A stretch of 13,518 nt of DNA. Origin: Tannerella sp. Its GTDB lineage: Bacteria > Bacteroidota > Bacteroidia > Bacteroidales > Tannerellaceae. The notes under the pieces were generated by a model. That model was given only the letters and a program-made list of their open reading frames with translations. It was not told the DNA's origin and made no database searches. How positions within the stretch are numbered: the stretch's first letter is position 1; the number at the start of each line of letters is the position of its first letter. Position numbers and translations under genes: made by a program. This document shows, piece after piece, positions 1 through 6,743 of the stretch. Location of the stretch: contig JAISWC010000148.1 of assembly GCA_031271245.1 (NCBI GenBank), positions 1 through 13,518 on the forward strand, read 5' to 3'.

Positions 1-859
1 GTGTATGCGCTGCCGCCGGTTTTTCGTCTCTGACGGAATCGTCTCCTTCCGGATATTCGGGCAGGGAAACGTTTTCCGTACTGCCGGACGACTGCTGTTG
101 CTTCAACTTGCCGATCAGAAGCTGTACGTTCCTGTCTTTGCGAATTTTTTTGATGGCTGTCCGCGCCGCCGACTGCTGCGATTCCTTCTTGGTATATCCA
201 ACACCTGTTCCCAGGGGCGTGTCCAGCAGCAATACACGGCTTTGGAAAAGCGGACTCCCGTTCTGGTCGGCAAAGGTTTCTATCAGTTCGAAAGAAATTT
301 TCAGCTTGTTCTTCTGACTCCACTCAATCAGGTTTGACTTGAAATTAAATTCCTTGTGAGCGATTTTGTCTAACGGGATGTATTTTTCAATGATTTGCTC
401 CCTGACAAAATTACAGCATTTCCGATAGCCCTGATCCAGGTATATCGCTCCGATCAGCGCCTCAAAGGCATTCCCGTAAATATAACTGTTATGGGAACTG
501 AGTCGGGTGGAAGAAATAATCATTCTGTCCAGTCCCATTTCATGCGCGATGCGGTTCAGGCTGTCGCGCTGAACAATCTTCGAACGGGTATTTGTCAGGA
601 AACCTTCCTTCCGGTTCGGGTATTTCTTGTAGATAATATCGGCCACCACGGCATTCAGCACCGCATCTCCCAGAAATTCCAGCCGTTCGTTATTTTTCCA
701 CAGTCCGCCTTCGGCCTCGACATAAGTGGAACGATGCGTGAAAGCTTGTCTGTATAGTCGAATGTTTTCGGGATAAAATCCCAACATGCGGTGAAGAGAC
801 CCGTAAGGCTCTCTGTTTCGCAGAAAGAGTCTTCTTATATATAGATAGAGTCTGCGCAC
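1..859 (-). CDS. rnc: Ribonuclease III, partial (C-terminus runs off the left end)
   Basis: Double-stranded-RNA endonuclease that processes rRNA precursors and structured RNAs in the cytoplasm. Reading the minus strand gives 286 codons with no stop before base 1, so the C-terminus is missing. The RNase III signature NERLEFLGDA is at residues 57-66 (E58, E61, D65); a second acidic patch GNAFEALIGAIYLD follows, and then a double-stranded-RNA-binding domain (EFNFKSNLIEW ... KKESQQSAARTAIKKI), with a Gln/Ser-rich tail beginning at the edge. I chose GTG at 859-857, one base after the fabF stop, because the 24 residues before the first ATG (787) align with the N-terminus I remember from Bacteroides enzymes; an in-frame TTG at 871 is possible. 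Translated with fabF and acpP. The residue equivalent to E. coli D114 is Asn, which I believe is usual in this phylum. Confidence 0.95.
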   Translation of the reverse strand, partial: MRRLYLYIRRLFLRNREPYGSLHRMLGFYPENIRLYRQAFTHRSTYVEAEGGLWKNNERLEFLGDAVLNAVVADIIYKKYPNRKEGFLTNTRSKIVQRDSLNRIAHEMGLDRMIISSTRLSSHNSYIYGNAFEALIGAIYLDQGYRKCCNFVREQIIEKYIPLDKIAHKEFNFKSNLIEWSQKNKLKISFELIETFADQNGSPLFQSRVLLLDTPLGTGVGYTKKESQQSAARTAIKKIRKDRNVQLLIGKLKQQQSSGSTENVSLPEYPEGDDSVRDEKPAAAHT

Positions 860-860
860 A

Positions 861-2117
861 CTATTTTTCAAATTTCCTCACAATCACACTGGCATTGTGA
901 CCGCCGAAGCCGAACGTATTGGACAGGGCGGCTCTGACTTCCCTTTTCTGCGCCGTGTTGAATGTAAAATTCAACCTGTAGTCAATCTCTTTATCCTCGT
1001 CGCCGTCGGCATGATTGATGGTCGGCGGGACAATATCATTTTTTACGGCCAGAATCGAAGCCGCGGCTTCCACCGCGCCGGCAGCGCCCAGCAGGTGACC
1101 GGTCATTGATTTGGTCGCACTGATGTTCAGGCGATAGGCATGTTCGCCAAAAACGTCCAGGATGGCCCTGACTTCGGAAATGTCGCCTACCGGCGTTGAC
1201 GTTCCGTGTACATTGACGTAATCAATTTCATCGGGTTTCATTCCGGCATCTTCCAGGGCATTCAGCATAACCAGTTTTGCGCCCAGTCCGTCGGGATGGC
1301 TGGCCGTCAGGTGATAGGCATCGGCCGAAAGACCCGTGCCCGTTACCTCGGCATAGATTTTGGCGCCGCGTGCCAGTGCATGTTCCAGTTCTTCCAAAAC
1401 CAGACAGGCGCCGCCTTCGCCCATCACAAAGCCGTCGCGACTGGCGCTGAACGGCCGTGAGGCTGTTTCCGGCGAGTCGTTACGGGTCGAGAGCGCGTTC
1501 ATCGCATTGAACCCGCCGACGCCGACAATGGCGATGGTCGCTTCGGCGCCGCCGGCCAGAATCACGTCGGCTTTTCCCAGACGGATGTAGTTAAAGGCGT
1601 CGGAGATGGCATTCGTTGAAGACGCACACGCGGATACCGTGGCAAAGTTCGGCCCCCGAAAGCCATATTTCATGGAAATATGTCCGGCGGCAATGTCGGC
1701 AATGATTTTTGGGATAAAAAACGGATTGAACTTTGGCCCCACGTCCGCGTTGTAGTTTCTGACTTCGTCCTCGAACGAATGGATGCCTCCGATACCGGCG
1801 GCAAAGATGACGCCGATGCGGTCTTTGTTCTCCTTTTCCAAATCCATTCCGGCATCGGCTACGGCCTCGTCGGCCGCAACCAAGGCGAAATGGGCATACC
1901 GGTCACACTTGCGTGCTTCCTTCCGGTCCATGTACTGCAACGGGTCGAACCCCTTTACTTCACAGGCAAACCGGGTCTTGAACTTAGTGGCATCAAACTG
2001 AGTAATAGGCCCTGCGCCGCTTACTCCCCGGACAAGCCCATCCCATGTTTCCGGCATGGTGTTGCCCAAAGGCGTAATTGCCCCAAGACCCGTTACTACT
2101 GCTCTTTTTAATTCCAT
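861..2117 (-). CDS. fabF: Beta-ketoacyl-ACP synthase II
   Basis: Condensing enzyme of type II fatty-acid synthesis: it extends acyl-ACP by two carbons from malonyl-ACP in the cytoplasm. The protein has 418 residues, the usual FabF length. The thiolase-fold active site is complete: nucleophile C164 in VSACASS, H304 in NVHGTSTPVGD, K336 in SATKSMTG and H341 in GHLLGAAG. The glycine-rich C-terminal segment NTFGFGGHNAS is intact. The ATG at 2117 opens directly on the family N-terminus (ELKRAVVTGLGAITPLG). It lies 15 bases after acpP and one base before the rnc start, so the three genes are almost certainly one transcript. Placement next to its own substrate carrier, acpP, is standard. Confidence 0.98.
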   Translation of the reverse strand: MELKRAVVTGLGAITPLGNTMPETWDGLVRGVSGAGPITQFDATKFKTRFACEVKGFDPLQYMDRKEARKCDRYAHFALVAADEAVADAGMDLEKENKDRIGVIFAAGIGGIHSFEDEVRNYNADVGPKFNPFFIPKIIADIAAGHISMKYGFRGPNFATVSACASSTNAISDAFNYIRLGKADVILAGGAEATIAIVGVGGFNAMNALSTRNDSPETASRPFSASRDGFVMGEGGACLVLEELEHALARGAKIYAEVTGTGLSADAYHLTASHPDGLGAKLVMLNALEDAGMKPDEIDYVNVHGTSTPVGDISEVRAILDVFGEHAYRLNISATKSMTGHLLGAAGAVEAAASILAVKNDIVPPTINHADGDEDKEIDYRLNFTFNTAQKREVRAALSNTFGFGGHNASVIVRKFEK

Positions 2118-2132
2118 AACCCCGCAAGATGA

Positions 2133-2372
2133 TTATTTCACTGCGTTTGCTTCGATATAGGCAATCGCGTCTCCGACCGATGAAATCTTTTCAGCTTGGT
2201 CGTCCGGAATCGAGATTCCAAATTCTTTTTCAAACTCCATAATTAGCTCTACGGTGTCAAGCGAATCCGCTCCCAAATCATTCGTAAAGCTCGCTTCATT
2301 AGTCACTTCCGACTCTTCAACACTCAGTTTGTCAACGATGATCGCTTTTACTCTGGATGCAATTTCAGACAT
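2133..2372 (-). CDS. acpP: Acyl carrier protein
   Basis: Small acidic carrier that holds growing acyl chains as thioesters on a 4'-phosphopantetheine arm; substrate of the neighbouring FabF. The phosphopantetheine site is S37 in LGADSLDTVELIM. I start at the ATG at 2372 (MSEIASRVKA), giving 79 residues, the normal ACP length and N-terminus. An in-frame TTG three codons upstream would add only three residues and is not needed. First gene of the acpP-fabF-rnc operon. The leader just before the start is very A/T-rich, as is common for well-expressed genes of this phylum, and there is no Shine-Dalgarno sequence. Confidence 0.98.
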   Translation of the reverse strand: MSEIASRVKAIIVDKLSVEESEVTNEASFTNDLGADSLDTVELIMEFEKEFGISIPDDQAEKISSVGDAIAYIEANAVK

Positions 2373-2423
2373 AAATTCCAATTTTTTAGATTAATAATAA
2401 GATTATAAGTTGCGTATATGTTT

Positions 2424-2444
2424 TAATTTTGCAGTGCAAAGGAA
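2424..2444. promoter_or_regulatory. Divergent promoter core for acpP and purN, built on an inverted repeat
   Basis: TTTGCA-G-TGCAAA (2428-2440) is a perfect inverted repeat in the 167-base divergent gap. Each arm ends a Bacteroidota -7-like element: TAATTTTG on the plus strand (2424-2431, exact TAnnTTTG) towards purN, and TTCCTTTG on the minus strand (2444-2437, seven of eight) towards acpP. A convincing -33 TTTG at the usual 19-20 bases is not visible for either direction, so start sites are uncertain. The repeat could also be an operator. The rest of the gap is A/T-rich and holds no gene. Confidence 0.4.
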
Positions 2445-2539
2445 AGTATTTTTTGTGGGACAACATCCATTTTCTTGGTGAAAAATGTGGAAAAGCGCGC
2501 ATTTTATATTTCATTGTGCAACAAACTAAATAAGAATGT

Positions 2540-3721
2540 ATGAAAAAAGTAGCGATTTTTGCCTCCGGTTCAGGCACAAATGCAGAAAATATCGCAAGAT
2601 ATTTTTCTGAGAACCAACAAATAGAAGTGTCACTGCTCGTCTCAAACCATCTGGGGGCGGGCGTACACGGGCGGATGAGCCGTTTGGGCATCCCGTCCAT
2701 CACTTTTTCGAAACAGGCGTTCGTCGAAGGGCGTCCTGTCCTGGAAAAACTGAAGGAACATGCGGTCGACTGGATTGTGCTGGCCGGTTTCATGAACTTG
2801 ATTCCGGCGGATATACTGAATGCCTATCCCGGCCGGATCGTCAATATCCATCCGGCCCTGCTGCCCAAATACGGCGGAAAGGGGATGTACGGGATGCATG
2901 TGCATGAAGCCGTGGTGGCCGCCGGCGAAAAGGAATCCGGCATCACCGTACATTATGTCAACGAACGGTATGACGAAGGGCAGGTGATTTTTCAGGCATC
3001 GTGTTCCGTCCTGCCGACCGACACGCCGGAAGACGTGGCGGTGAAAGTTCATGCACTGGAATACGAACATTATCCGCGCGTGATAGCCTCTTTACTGACG
3101 GGCGAGTATGCGGATTCATTCAGCCGCCTCTGCGTGTCCGTCTTTGAACGGGCTACGGGGGATTACCACGTGACGGACAACGTGGACGCATCCGTCCGGA
3201 ATCCTTTTGAGGCGGGAACGATTGAGTCGCAACTCTATCTGAAGAACTGGATCGACGCGGTACAGTGGCATTTGGAAGACCTGATCCGCGATCCGCAAAT
3301 CAAACCGGAAAACGTCGTCGCGCTCAAGCGCCGAATCGACCGGTCGAATCAGGAACGCACGGATTTGGTGGAACAGATTGACGGTTATTTCCTGGAAACG
3401 TACAAAGAAACGTCCGCCGGTCCGGATGCCACCATCAACACGGAAAGTCCGGCGTGGGCAGTCGACCGGCTCTCCATTCTCGTCCTGAAAATCCATCACA
3501 TGCGGCAGGAAGTGCATCGCCCGGATAGCAGCGACGCTCATCGCGCGGCCTGTCAGTGGAAACTGTCGGTGCTGCTCGAACAGAAACAGGACTTGTCCGC
3601 TGCGCTGGATCAGCTGCTGGAAGACATCGGAAAGGGGAGAAAATACATGAAAGTGTACCGTCAAATGAAAATGTATAATGACCCTTCGCTGAATCCGGTG
3701 TTGTACGGTCACAAAAAATGA
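2540..3721 (+). CDS. purN: Fusion protein: PurN (GAR formyltransferase) + DUF4254
   Basis: One open frame of 393 residues joins two proteins. Residues 1-188 are phosphoribosylglycinamide formyltransferase, which uses 10-formyl-tetrahydrofolate in purine synthesis: GSGTN near the N-terminus, N102 and H104 in VNIHPALLP, and D145 in YDEGQVI match the E. coli catalytic residues N106, H108 and D144. Residues about 191-393 are a complete DUF4254 domain (DYHVTDNVDA, YLKNWIDAVQWHLEDLIRDP, NTESPAWAVDRLS, KYMKVYRQMKMYN), a helical family of unknown function usually encoded as a separate protein of about 200 residues beside LPS glycosyltransferases. There is no linker and no in-frame ATG at the joint; an internal GTG (codon 199) would cut into the second domain. 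The GT9 gene follows after 30 bases. A natural fusion and a one-base deletion or assembly error both remain possible. Confidence 0.93.
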   Translation: MKKVAIFASGSGTNAENIARYFSENQQIEVSLLVSNHLGAGVHGRMSRLGIPSITFSKQAFVEGRPVLEKLKEHAVDWIVLAGFMNLIPADILNAYPGRIVNIHPALLPKYGGKGMYGMHVHEAVVAAGEKESGITVHYVNERYDEGQVIFQASCSVLPTDTPEDVAVKVHALEYEHYPRVIASLLTGEYADSFSRLCVSVFERATGDYHVTDNVDASVRNPFEAGTIESQLYLKNWIDAVQWHLEDLIRDPQIKPENVVALKRRIDRSNQERTDLVEQIDGYFLETYKETSAGPDATINTESPAWAVDRLSILVLKIHHMRQEVHRPDSSDAHRAACQWKLSVLLEQKQDLSAALDQLLEDIGKGRKYMKVYRQMKMYNDPSLNPVLYGHKK

Positions 3722-3751
3722 TGTACCTTTACCCGCGTAAAAAAACGCTAC

Positions 3752-4786
3752 ATGGCAGAAGTTCTCATCATACGACTTTCGGCAATCGGGGATGTGGCGA
3801 TGACTATCCCCGTTATCTATTCCGCCGCCAGAGCGAATCCGTCCGATTCGTTCACCATACTTACGCAAACGTTTTTGCTTCCCATCTTTATCAACCGGCC
3901 GAAGAACGTGAAGCTGATCGGCATCCATACGAAGAGTTCGGAAAAGTCGCTAAGAGGCTTTTTGCGGTTTGCCTCAGCGCTTGTCCGGTACAGGTACGAC
4001 GTTGTGCTGGACCTGCATTGCGTGATTCGCACCTGGATCATTGACTGGATGTTTCGCCTGAGAGGACGGCACGTCTTCATGCTGGACAAGATGCGGAAAG
4101 AAAAAAGACGGCTTGTCCGCAGGCCGCCCAAAGACATCCAGCCGCTGCCGGACATGACGACACGCTATGCGGACGTCTTTCATGCAGCCGGCATTTATTT
4201 CGACAAAAAGTTCGTGTCGCTCTACGATGAACATCCCCTGAACCTGTCGACCGTAAGGGAAATCGCGGGCGAGAAAACCGGCCGGTGGGTCGGTATCGCG
4301 CCTTTCGCCCGGTATCGCGGGAAAATCTATCCGCTGGAGCAAATGAAAAAAGTGCTGGAAAGGTTATCCCATGAAGAGGGAATTTCCATTTTCCTGTTCG
4401 GGGCGAAAGGCGAAGAAGAACGGATGCTCGGCGAGTGGGCGTCGCACTGCGGAAATACCCGCAGCGTGGCAGGGCGCTATTCGCTGGATCAGGAACTGGC
4501 CCTGATCAGTCAGCTGGATGTGTTGATCTGCATGGATTCGGCCAACATGCACTTTGCCTCGCTGGTCGGGACGAAGGTGATTTCCATCTGGGGCGCAACA
4601 CACCCCCATGCCGGATTCTACGGATACCGCCAGCTGCCCGAACTGGCCATACAGACAGCCCTGCCCTGCCGTCCGTGTTCGATCTTCGGGAAGAAACGCT
4701 GCTATCGGGGCGACTGGGCGTGCATGAACGGGATTATTCCGCAGCAAATAATTGACAAAGTGAAAGATTGCTTGAAACCGTTATGA
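3752..4786 (+). CDS. GT9 family glycosyltransferase (ADP-heptose:LPS heptosyltransferase-like)
   Basis: Probably adds a heptose or other sugar to the inner core of lipopolysaccharide at the cytoplasmic face of the inner membrane. The 344-residue protein has the GT9 hallmarks: an N-terminal LIIRLSAIGDVAMTIP with D14, and the C-terminal donor-site motif DVLICMDSANMHFASLVGTKVISIWG (given here as key residues D262 and H267). A four-cysteine cluster follows (C306, C309, C317, C324: PCRPCSIFGKKRC then ACM), typical of the Bacteroidales branch and possibly metal-binding. Second gene of the plus-strand operon: 30 bases after the DUF4254 part and overlapping the kinase by four bases (ATGA). The exact sugar and acceptor cannot be read from sequence. 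Confidence 0.9.
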   Translation: MAEVLIIRLSAIGDVAMTIPVIYSAARANPSDSFTILTQTFLLPIFINRPKNVKLIGIHTKSSEKSLRGFLRFASALVRYRYDVVLDLHCVIRTWIIDWMFRLRGRHVFMLDKMRKEKRRLVRRPPKDIQPLPDMTTRYADVFHAAGIYFDKKFVSLYDEHPLNLSTVREIAGEKTGRWVGIAPFARYRGKIYPLEQMKKVLERLSHEEGISIFLFGAKGEEERMLGEWASHCGNTRSVAGRYSLDQELALISQLDVLICMDSANMHFASLVGTKVISIWGATHPHAGFYGYRQLPELAIQTALPCRPCSIFGKKRCYRGDWACMNGIIPQQIIDKVKDCLKPL

Positions 4787-5538
4787 AAGTAGTGATAAAC
4801 CCCAAATACGATTATTTGCGCGGCTGGATAGAGAAGATGCCCTGTTTTTTTGAAAAAGAAGGCGAAGTCATACACAACAAAAGAAATGTCATCAAAGTTT
4901 TTCGTCTTGACGACGGAACCGAACTTAATGTGAAACGATACAGAAAGCCCCATTTGTTCAATCGTATTGTTTACTCCTTTTTCAGAAAATCCAAAGCATA
5001 CAGAGCGTATCACAACGCACTGCGTATTTCCGAAAAGGGGTTTGCCACGGCTGAGTCCGTAGCATACATGGAAATGAACGGCGGCGGATTGCTTTTCCGG
5101 AGTTACTATATAAGTTTGCAGTGCCGCAATGTACGGGAAATACGCGAATACTATTCCGGACCTCTTGCGGGGAACGAACCCCTGATGGACGCATTTGCAC
5201 GTTACAGCGCCTCCCTGCATGATGCCGGAATTTATCATCTGGACTATTCTCCGGGCAACATACTGATCCATGAAGATACGGAGGGAAAATATACGTTCAT
5301 TTTAATTGATGCCAACAGAATGAAGTTTATGCCGGTCGGTACGAAAAAGGGCTGCCGAAATTTTGCCCGCCTTTTTGGCTGTGACGACATATACGAACGT
5401 ATTGGCACGGAATATTCCCGGTCAAGAAAAAAACCGTTCGCCGGGGAAAAGGCTGTCCGGTTAATGGTGAAATATAAAAACAGATTTCTGCAAAAAAAGA
5501 AATGTCAGAAAAGGACGAAAAAGTTTTTACTCCCGTAA
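4783..5538 (+). CDS. Lipopolysaccharide core kinase, InaA/WaaP (Kdo kinase-like) family
   Basis: Small protein-kinase-fold enzyme expected to phosphorylate a sugar of the LPS core (Kdo or heptose). Visible kinase elements: K51 in NVKRY as the ATP-binding lysine, the catalytic loop YHLDYSPGNIL with D154 and N159, and D176 in LIDANRM taking the place of the DFG aspartate. The protein has 251 residues, normal for the family, and a very basic C-terminal tail (KKKCQKRTKKFLL). I chose the ATG at 4783 because it overlaps the GT9 stop in an ATGA coupling; the in-frame ATG at 4768 lies inside the GT9 gene and adds five residues without a match. Base use looks more A/T-rich than in purN or the GT9 gene. 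Confidence 0.85.
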   Translation: MKVVINPKYDYLRGWIEKMPCFFEKEGEVIHNKRNVIKVFRLDDGTELNVKRYRKPHLFNRIVYSFFRKSKAYRAYHNALRISEKGFATAESVAYMEMNGGGLLFRSYYISLQCRNVREIREYYSGPLAGNEPLMDAFARYSASLHDAGIYHLDYSPGNILIHEDTEGKYTFILIDANRMKFMPVGTKKGCRNFARLFGCDDIYERIGTEYSRSRKKPFAGEKAVRLMVKYKNRFLQKKKCQKRTKKFLLP

Positions 5539-5569
5539 ATCCCTGTCCATATCTTCCATTCTCCAAACC

Positions 5570-5655
5570 GGCTTTCCCGTCGGAGACATTTCAAATTGTC
5601 GCACCCGTTCGGACGGGGATTGCCTGAAAGGACGTTTCCGTTTAGACGGAAAGCC
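5570..5655. repeat. Nested inverted repeats downstream of the kinase gene
   Basis: Three inverted repeats sit between the kinase stop and the GT2 promoter. An outer pair GGCTTTCC (5570-5577) / GGAAAGCC (5648-5655) encloses a perfect hairpin CCCGT-TCGG-ACGGG (5604-5617) and overlaps another, TTTCCGT-TTAG-ACGGAAA (5635-5652). The outer pair and the last hairpin compete for the same bases. There is no T-run, so it is not a classical intrinsic terminator. No gene is recognisable in this stretch on either strand. Confidence 0.45.
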
Positions 5656-5682
5656 ATGCGACCATTTGAAATACACCCATTT

Positions 5683-5713
5683 TTTGGTGATTTCCACAAA
5701 ATACATACCTTTG
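5683..5713 (+). promoter_or_regulatory. Bacteroidota-type promoter for the GT2-GT11 genes
   Basis: TTTG (5683-5686), 19 bases, then TACCTTTG (5706-5713) matches the -33/-7 consensus of the Bacteroidota primary sigma factor in every fixed position and in spacing. Transcription would begin near 5720, giving a leader of roughly 215 bases before the GT2 start at 5935. That leader contains the palindromic repeat at 5833-5902. This suggests that GT2 and GT11 are not simply read from the upstream LPS operon. Confidence 0.6.
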
Positions 5714-5832
5714 TGCCATTTGTGAGAAAAATGCAAAGAAAGATGAACAGAGGATACTTTTATACACCGGAAACAACATCCGGAGACAGAGACCTAAAGA
5801 TTTGGGGAATGCCGGCAGCAACAACCACCCAT

Positions 5833-5902
5833 CATCCCTGCGACTGCGAGGAACGGAGCAGAAAGCAATCCGAACCGGACTGCTTCGCACCTCACAGGGA
5901 TG
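5833..5902. repeat. 70-bp palindromic (REP/MITE-like) repeat element
   Basis: The element begins CATCCCTG (5833-5840) and ends with its exact complement CAGGGATG (5895-5902). Inside, AAGCAATCCG faces CGGACTGCTT with one G-T type mismatch, and GCGAGGAACGGAGCA faces TGCTTCGCACCTC loosely, so the whole unit can fold into one long imperfect hairpin. The wording (TGCGAGGAACG...AGCAATCC) is like short palindromic repeats dispersed in many bacterial genomes. It lies in the predicted 5' leader of the GT2 gene. It is in frame with GT2 and stop-free, which creates a false long reading frame. Number of copies in the genome is unknown. Confidence 0.6.
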
Positions 5903-5934
5903 GTCGGCAAGCGTTCGTTTTTCCGACGAAAACG

Positions 5935-6717
5935 ATGGGAGAAAAAATTTCAGTCGTAATCCACACTTATAATTCGGAAAAGTTTCTCTGCCGTGTACTG
6001 TCATCTGTAAAAAACTTTGATGAGATCATCATTTGCGACATGCACAGTACGGATCGTACGCGAGAGATTGCGCAAAAATACAATTGCAGAATTATTTATC
6101 ATGAAAAGAGTGAAATCCCCGAACCTGCAAGGAATTTTGCAATTCAATCGGCTTCGAACGAGTGGGTTTTGGTCGTAGATTCGGACGAAATCATCCCGGA
6201 AGCATTACAACATTACCTTTATGACCGGATAAAAGAAAAAACCGATTTACAGGGTATATGGCTGACACGTAAAAATTACACATTCGGCCATTTCCTCCAT
6301 GGTGAATATCCGGATCATATCCTGCGTTTTTTCAGGAAAGAGAATGCCTGGTGGCCTCCGTATGTGCATACACTGCCGGTCGTTAAGGGACGGGTAGAAT
6401 ATATTCCGAAACGCAAAAAAGAACTCGCCATTATACATTTAGTCAACAATTCCATGACCGAAAAGCTCCGGAAGATAAACATATACAGCGACAATGAGGT
6501 CTTGAAGCGAGCCGGAAAAAGATTCCCCGTCTGGAAAATATTCACGGCGTCATTCTTCCGTTTTTTTAGATCATATATCCTTAAAGGCGGCTTCCGTGAC
6601 GGAAAAGTGGGAATCGTTATTGCAGGAATGGATGCATTTTACAAATTTGTCTCTATCGCCAAAATCTGGGAAAGCAGAGTTCGCAATGAAGATATGGATA
6701 AAGATTTGCTTGGATAA
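5935..6717 (+). CDS. GT2 family glycosyltransferase, WaaE/KdtX-like (LPS core)
   Basis: Inverting GT-A enzyme likely to add a sugar to the LPS core on the cytoplasmic side of the inner membrane. Over 260 residues it shows the GT2 N-terminus ISVVIHTYNSEKFL, the nucleotide-binding CDMHSTDRT (D35, D40), EPARNFAI, and a DSDE motif (D82, D84) for metal and donor binding. The C-terminal part has the aromatic, basic segment FFRFFRSYILKGGFRDG found in WaaE-like proteins. I start at the ATG at 5935 because the catalytic fold begins four residues later. The frame is open upstream to 5596, but that stretch crosses a promoter and a palindromic repeat and has no protein similarity I recognise. GT11 starts 26 bases downstream. 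Confidence 0.88.
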   Translation: MGEKISVVIHTYNSEKFLCRVLSSVKNFDEIIICDMHSTDRTREIAQKYNCRIIYHEKSEIPEPARNFAIQSASNEWVLVVDSDEIIPEALQHYLYDRIKEKTDLQGIWLTRKNYTFGHFLHGEYPDHILRFFRKENAWWPPYVHTLPVVKGRVEYIPKRKKELAIIHLVNNSMTEKLRKINIYSDNEVLKRAGKRFPVWKIFTASFFRFFRSYILKGGFRDGKVGIVIAGMDAFYKFVSIAKIWESRVRNEDMDKDLLG

Positions 6718-6743
6718 GATTCATAAATAAACCTTTCTGTCAG

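Noticed and set aside
3116..3928. A 270-codon minus-strand frame
   Set aside because: It is antisense to the DUF4254 and GT9 coding regions; its His/Arg/Phe-rich composition is typical of a shadow of GC-rich codons.
5527..5736. A 69-codon minus-strand frame opposite the kinase-GT2 gap
   Set aside because: No recognised family, its end overlaps the kinase gene, and the stretch is dominated by inverted repeats; it may be a repeat instead of a gene.
5596..5934. A 113-residue N-terminal extension of the GT2 protein
   Set aside because: It crosses a promoter match and a 70-bp palindromic repeat, has no recognisable domain, and the GT2 fold starts at the ATG at 5935.
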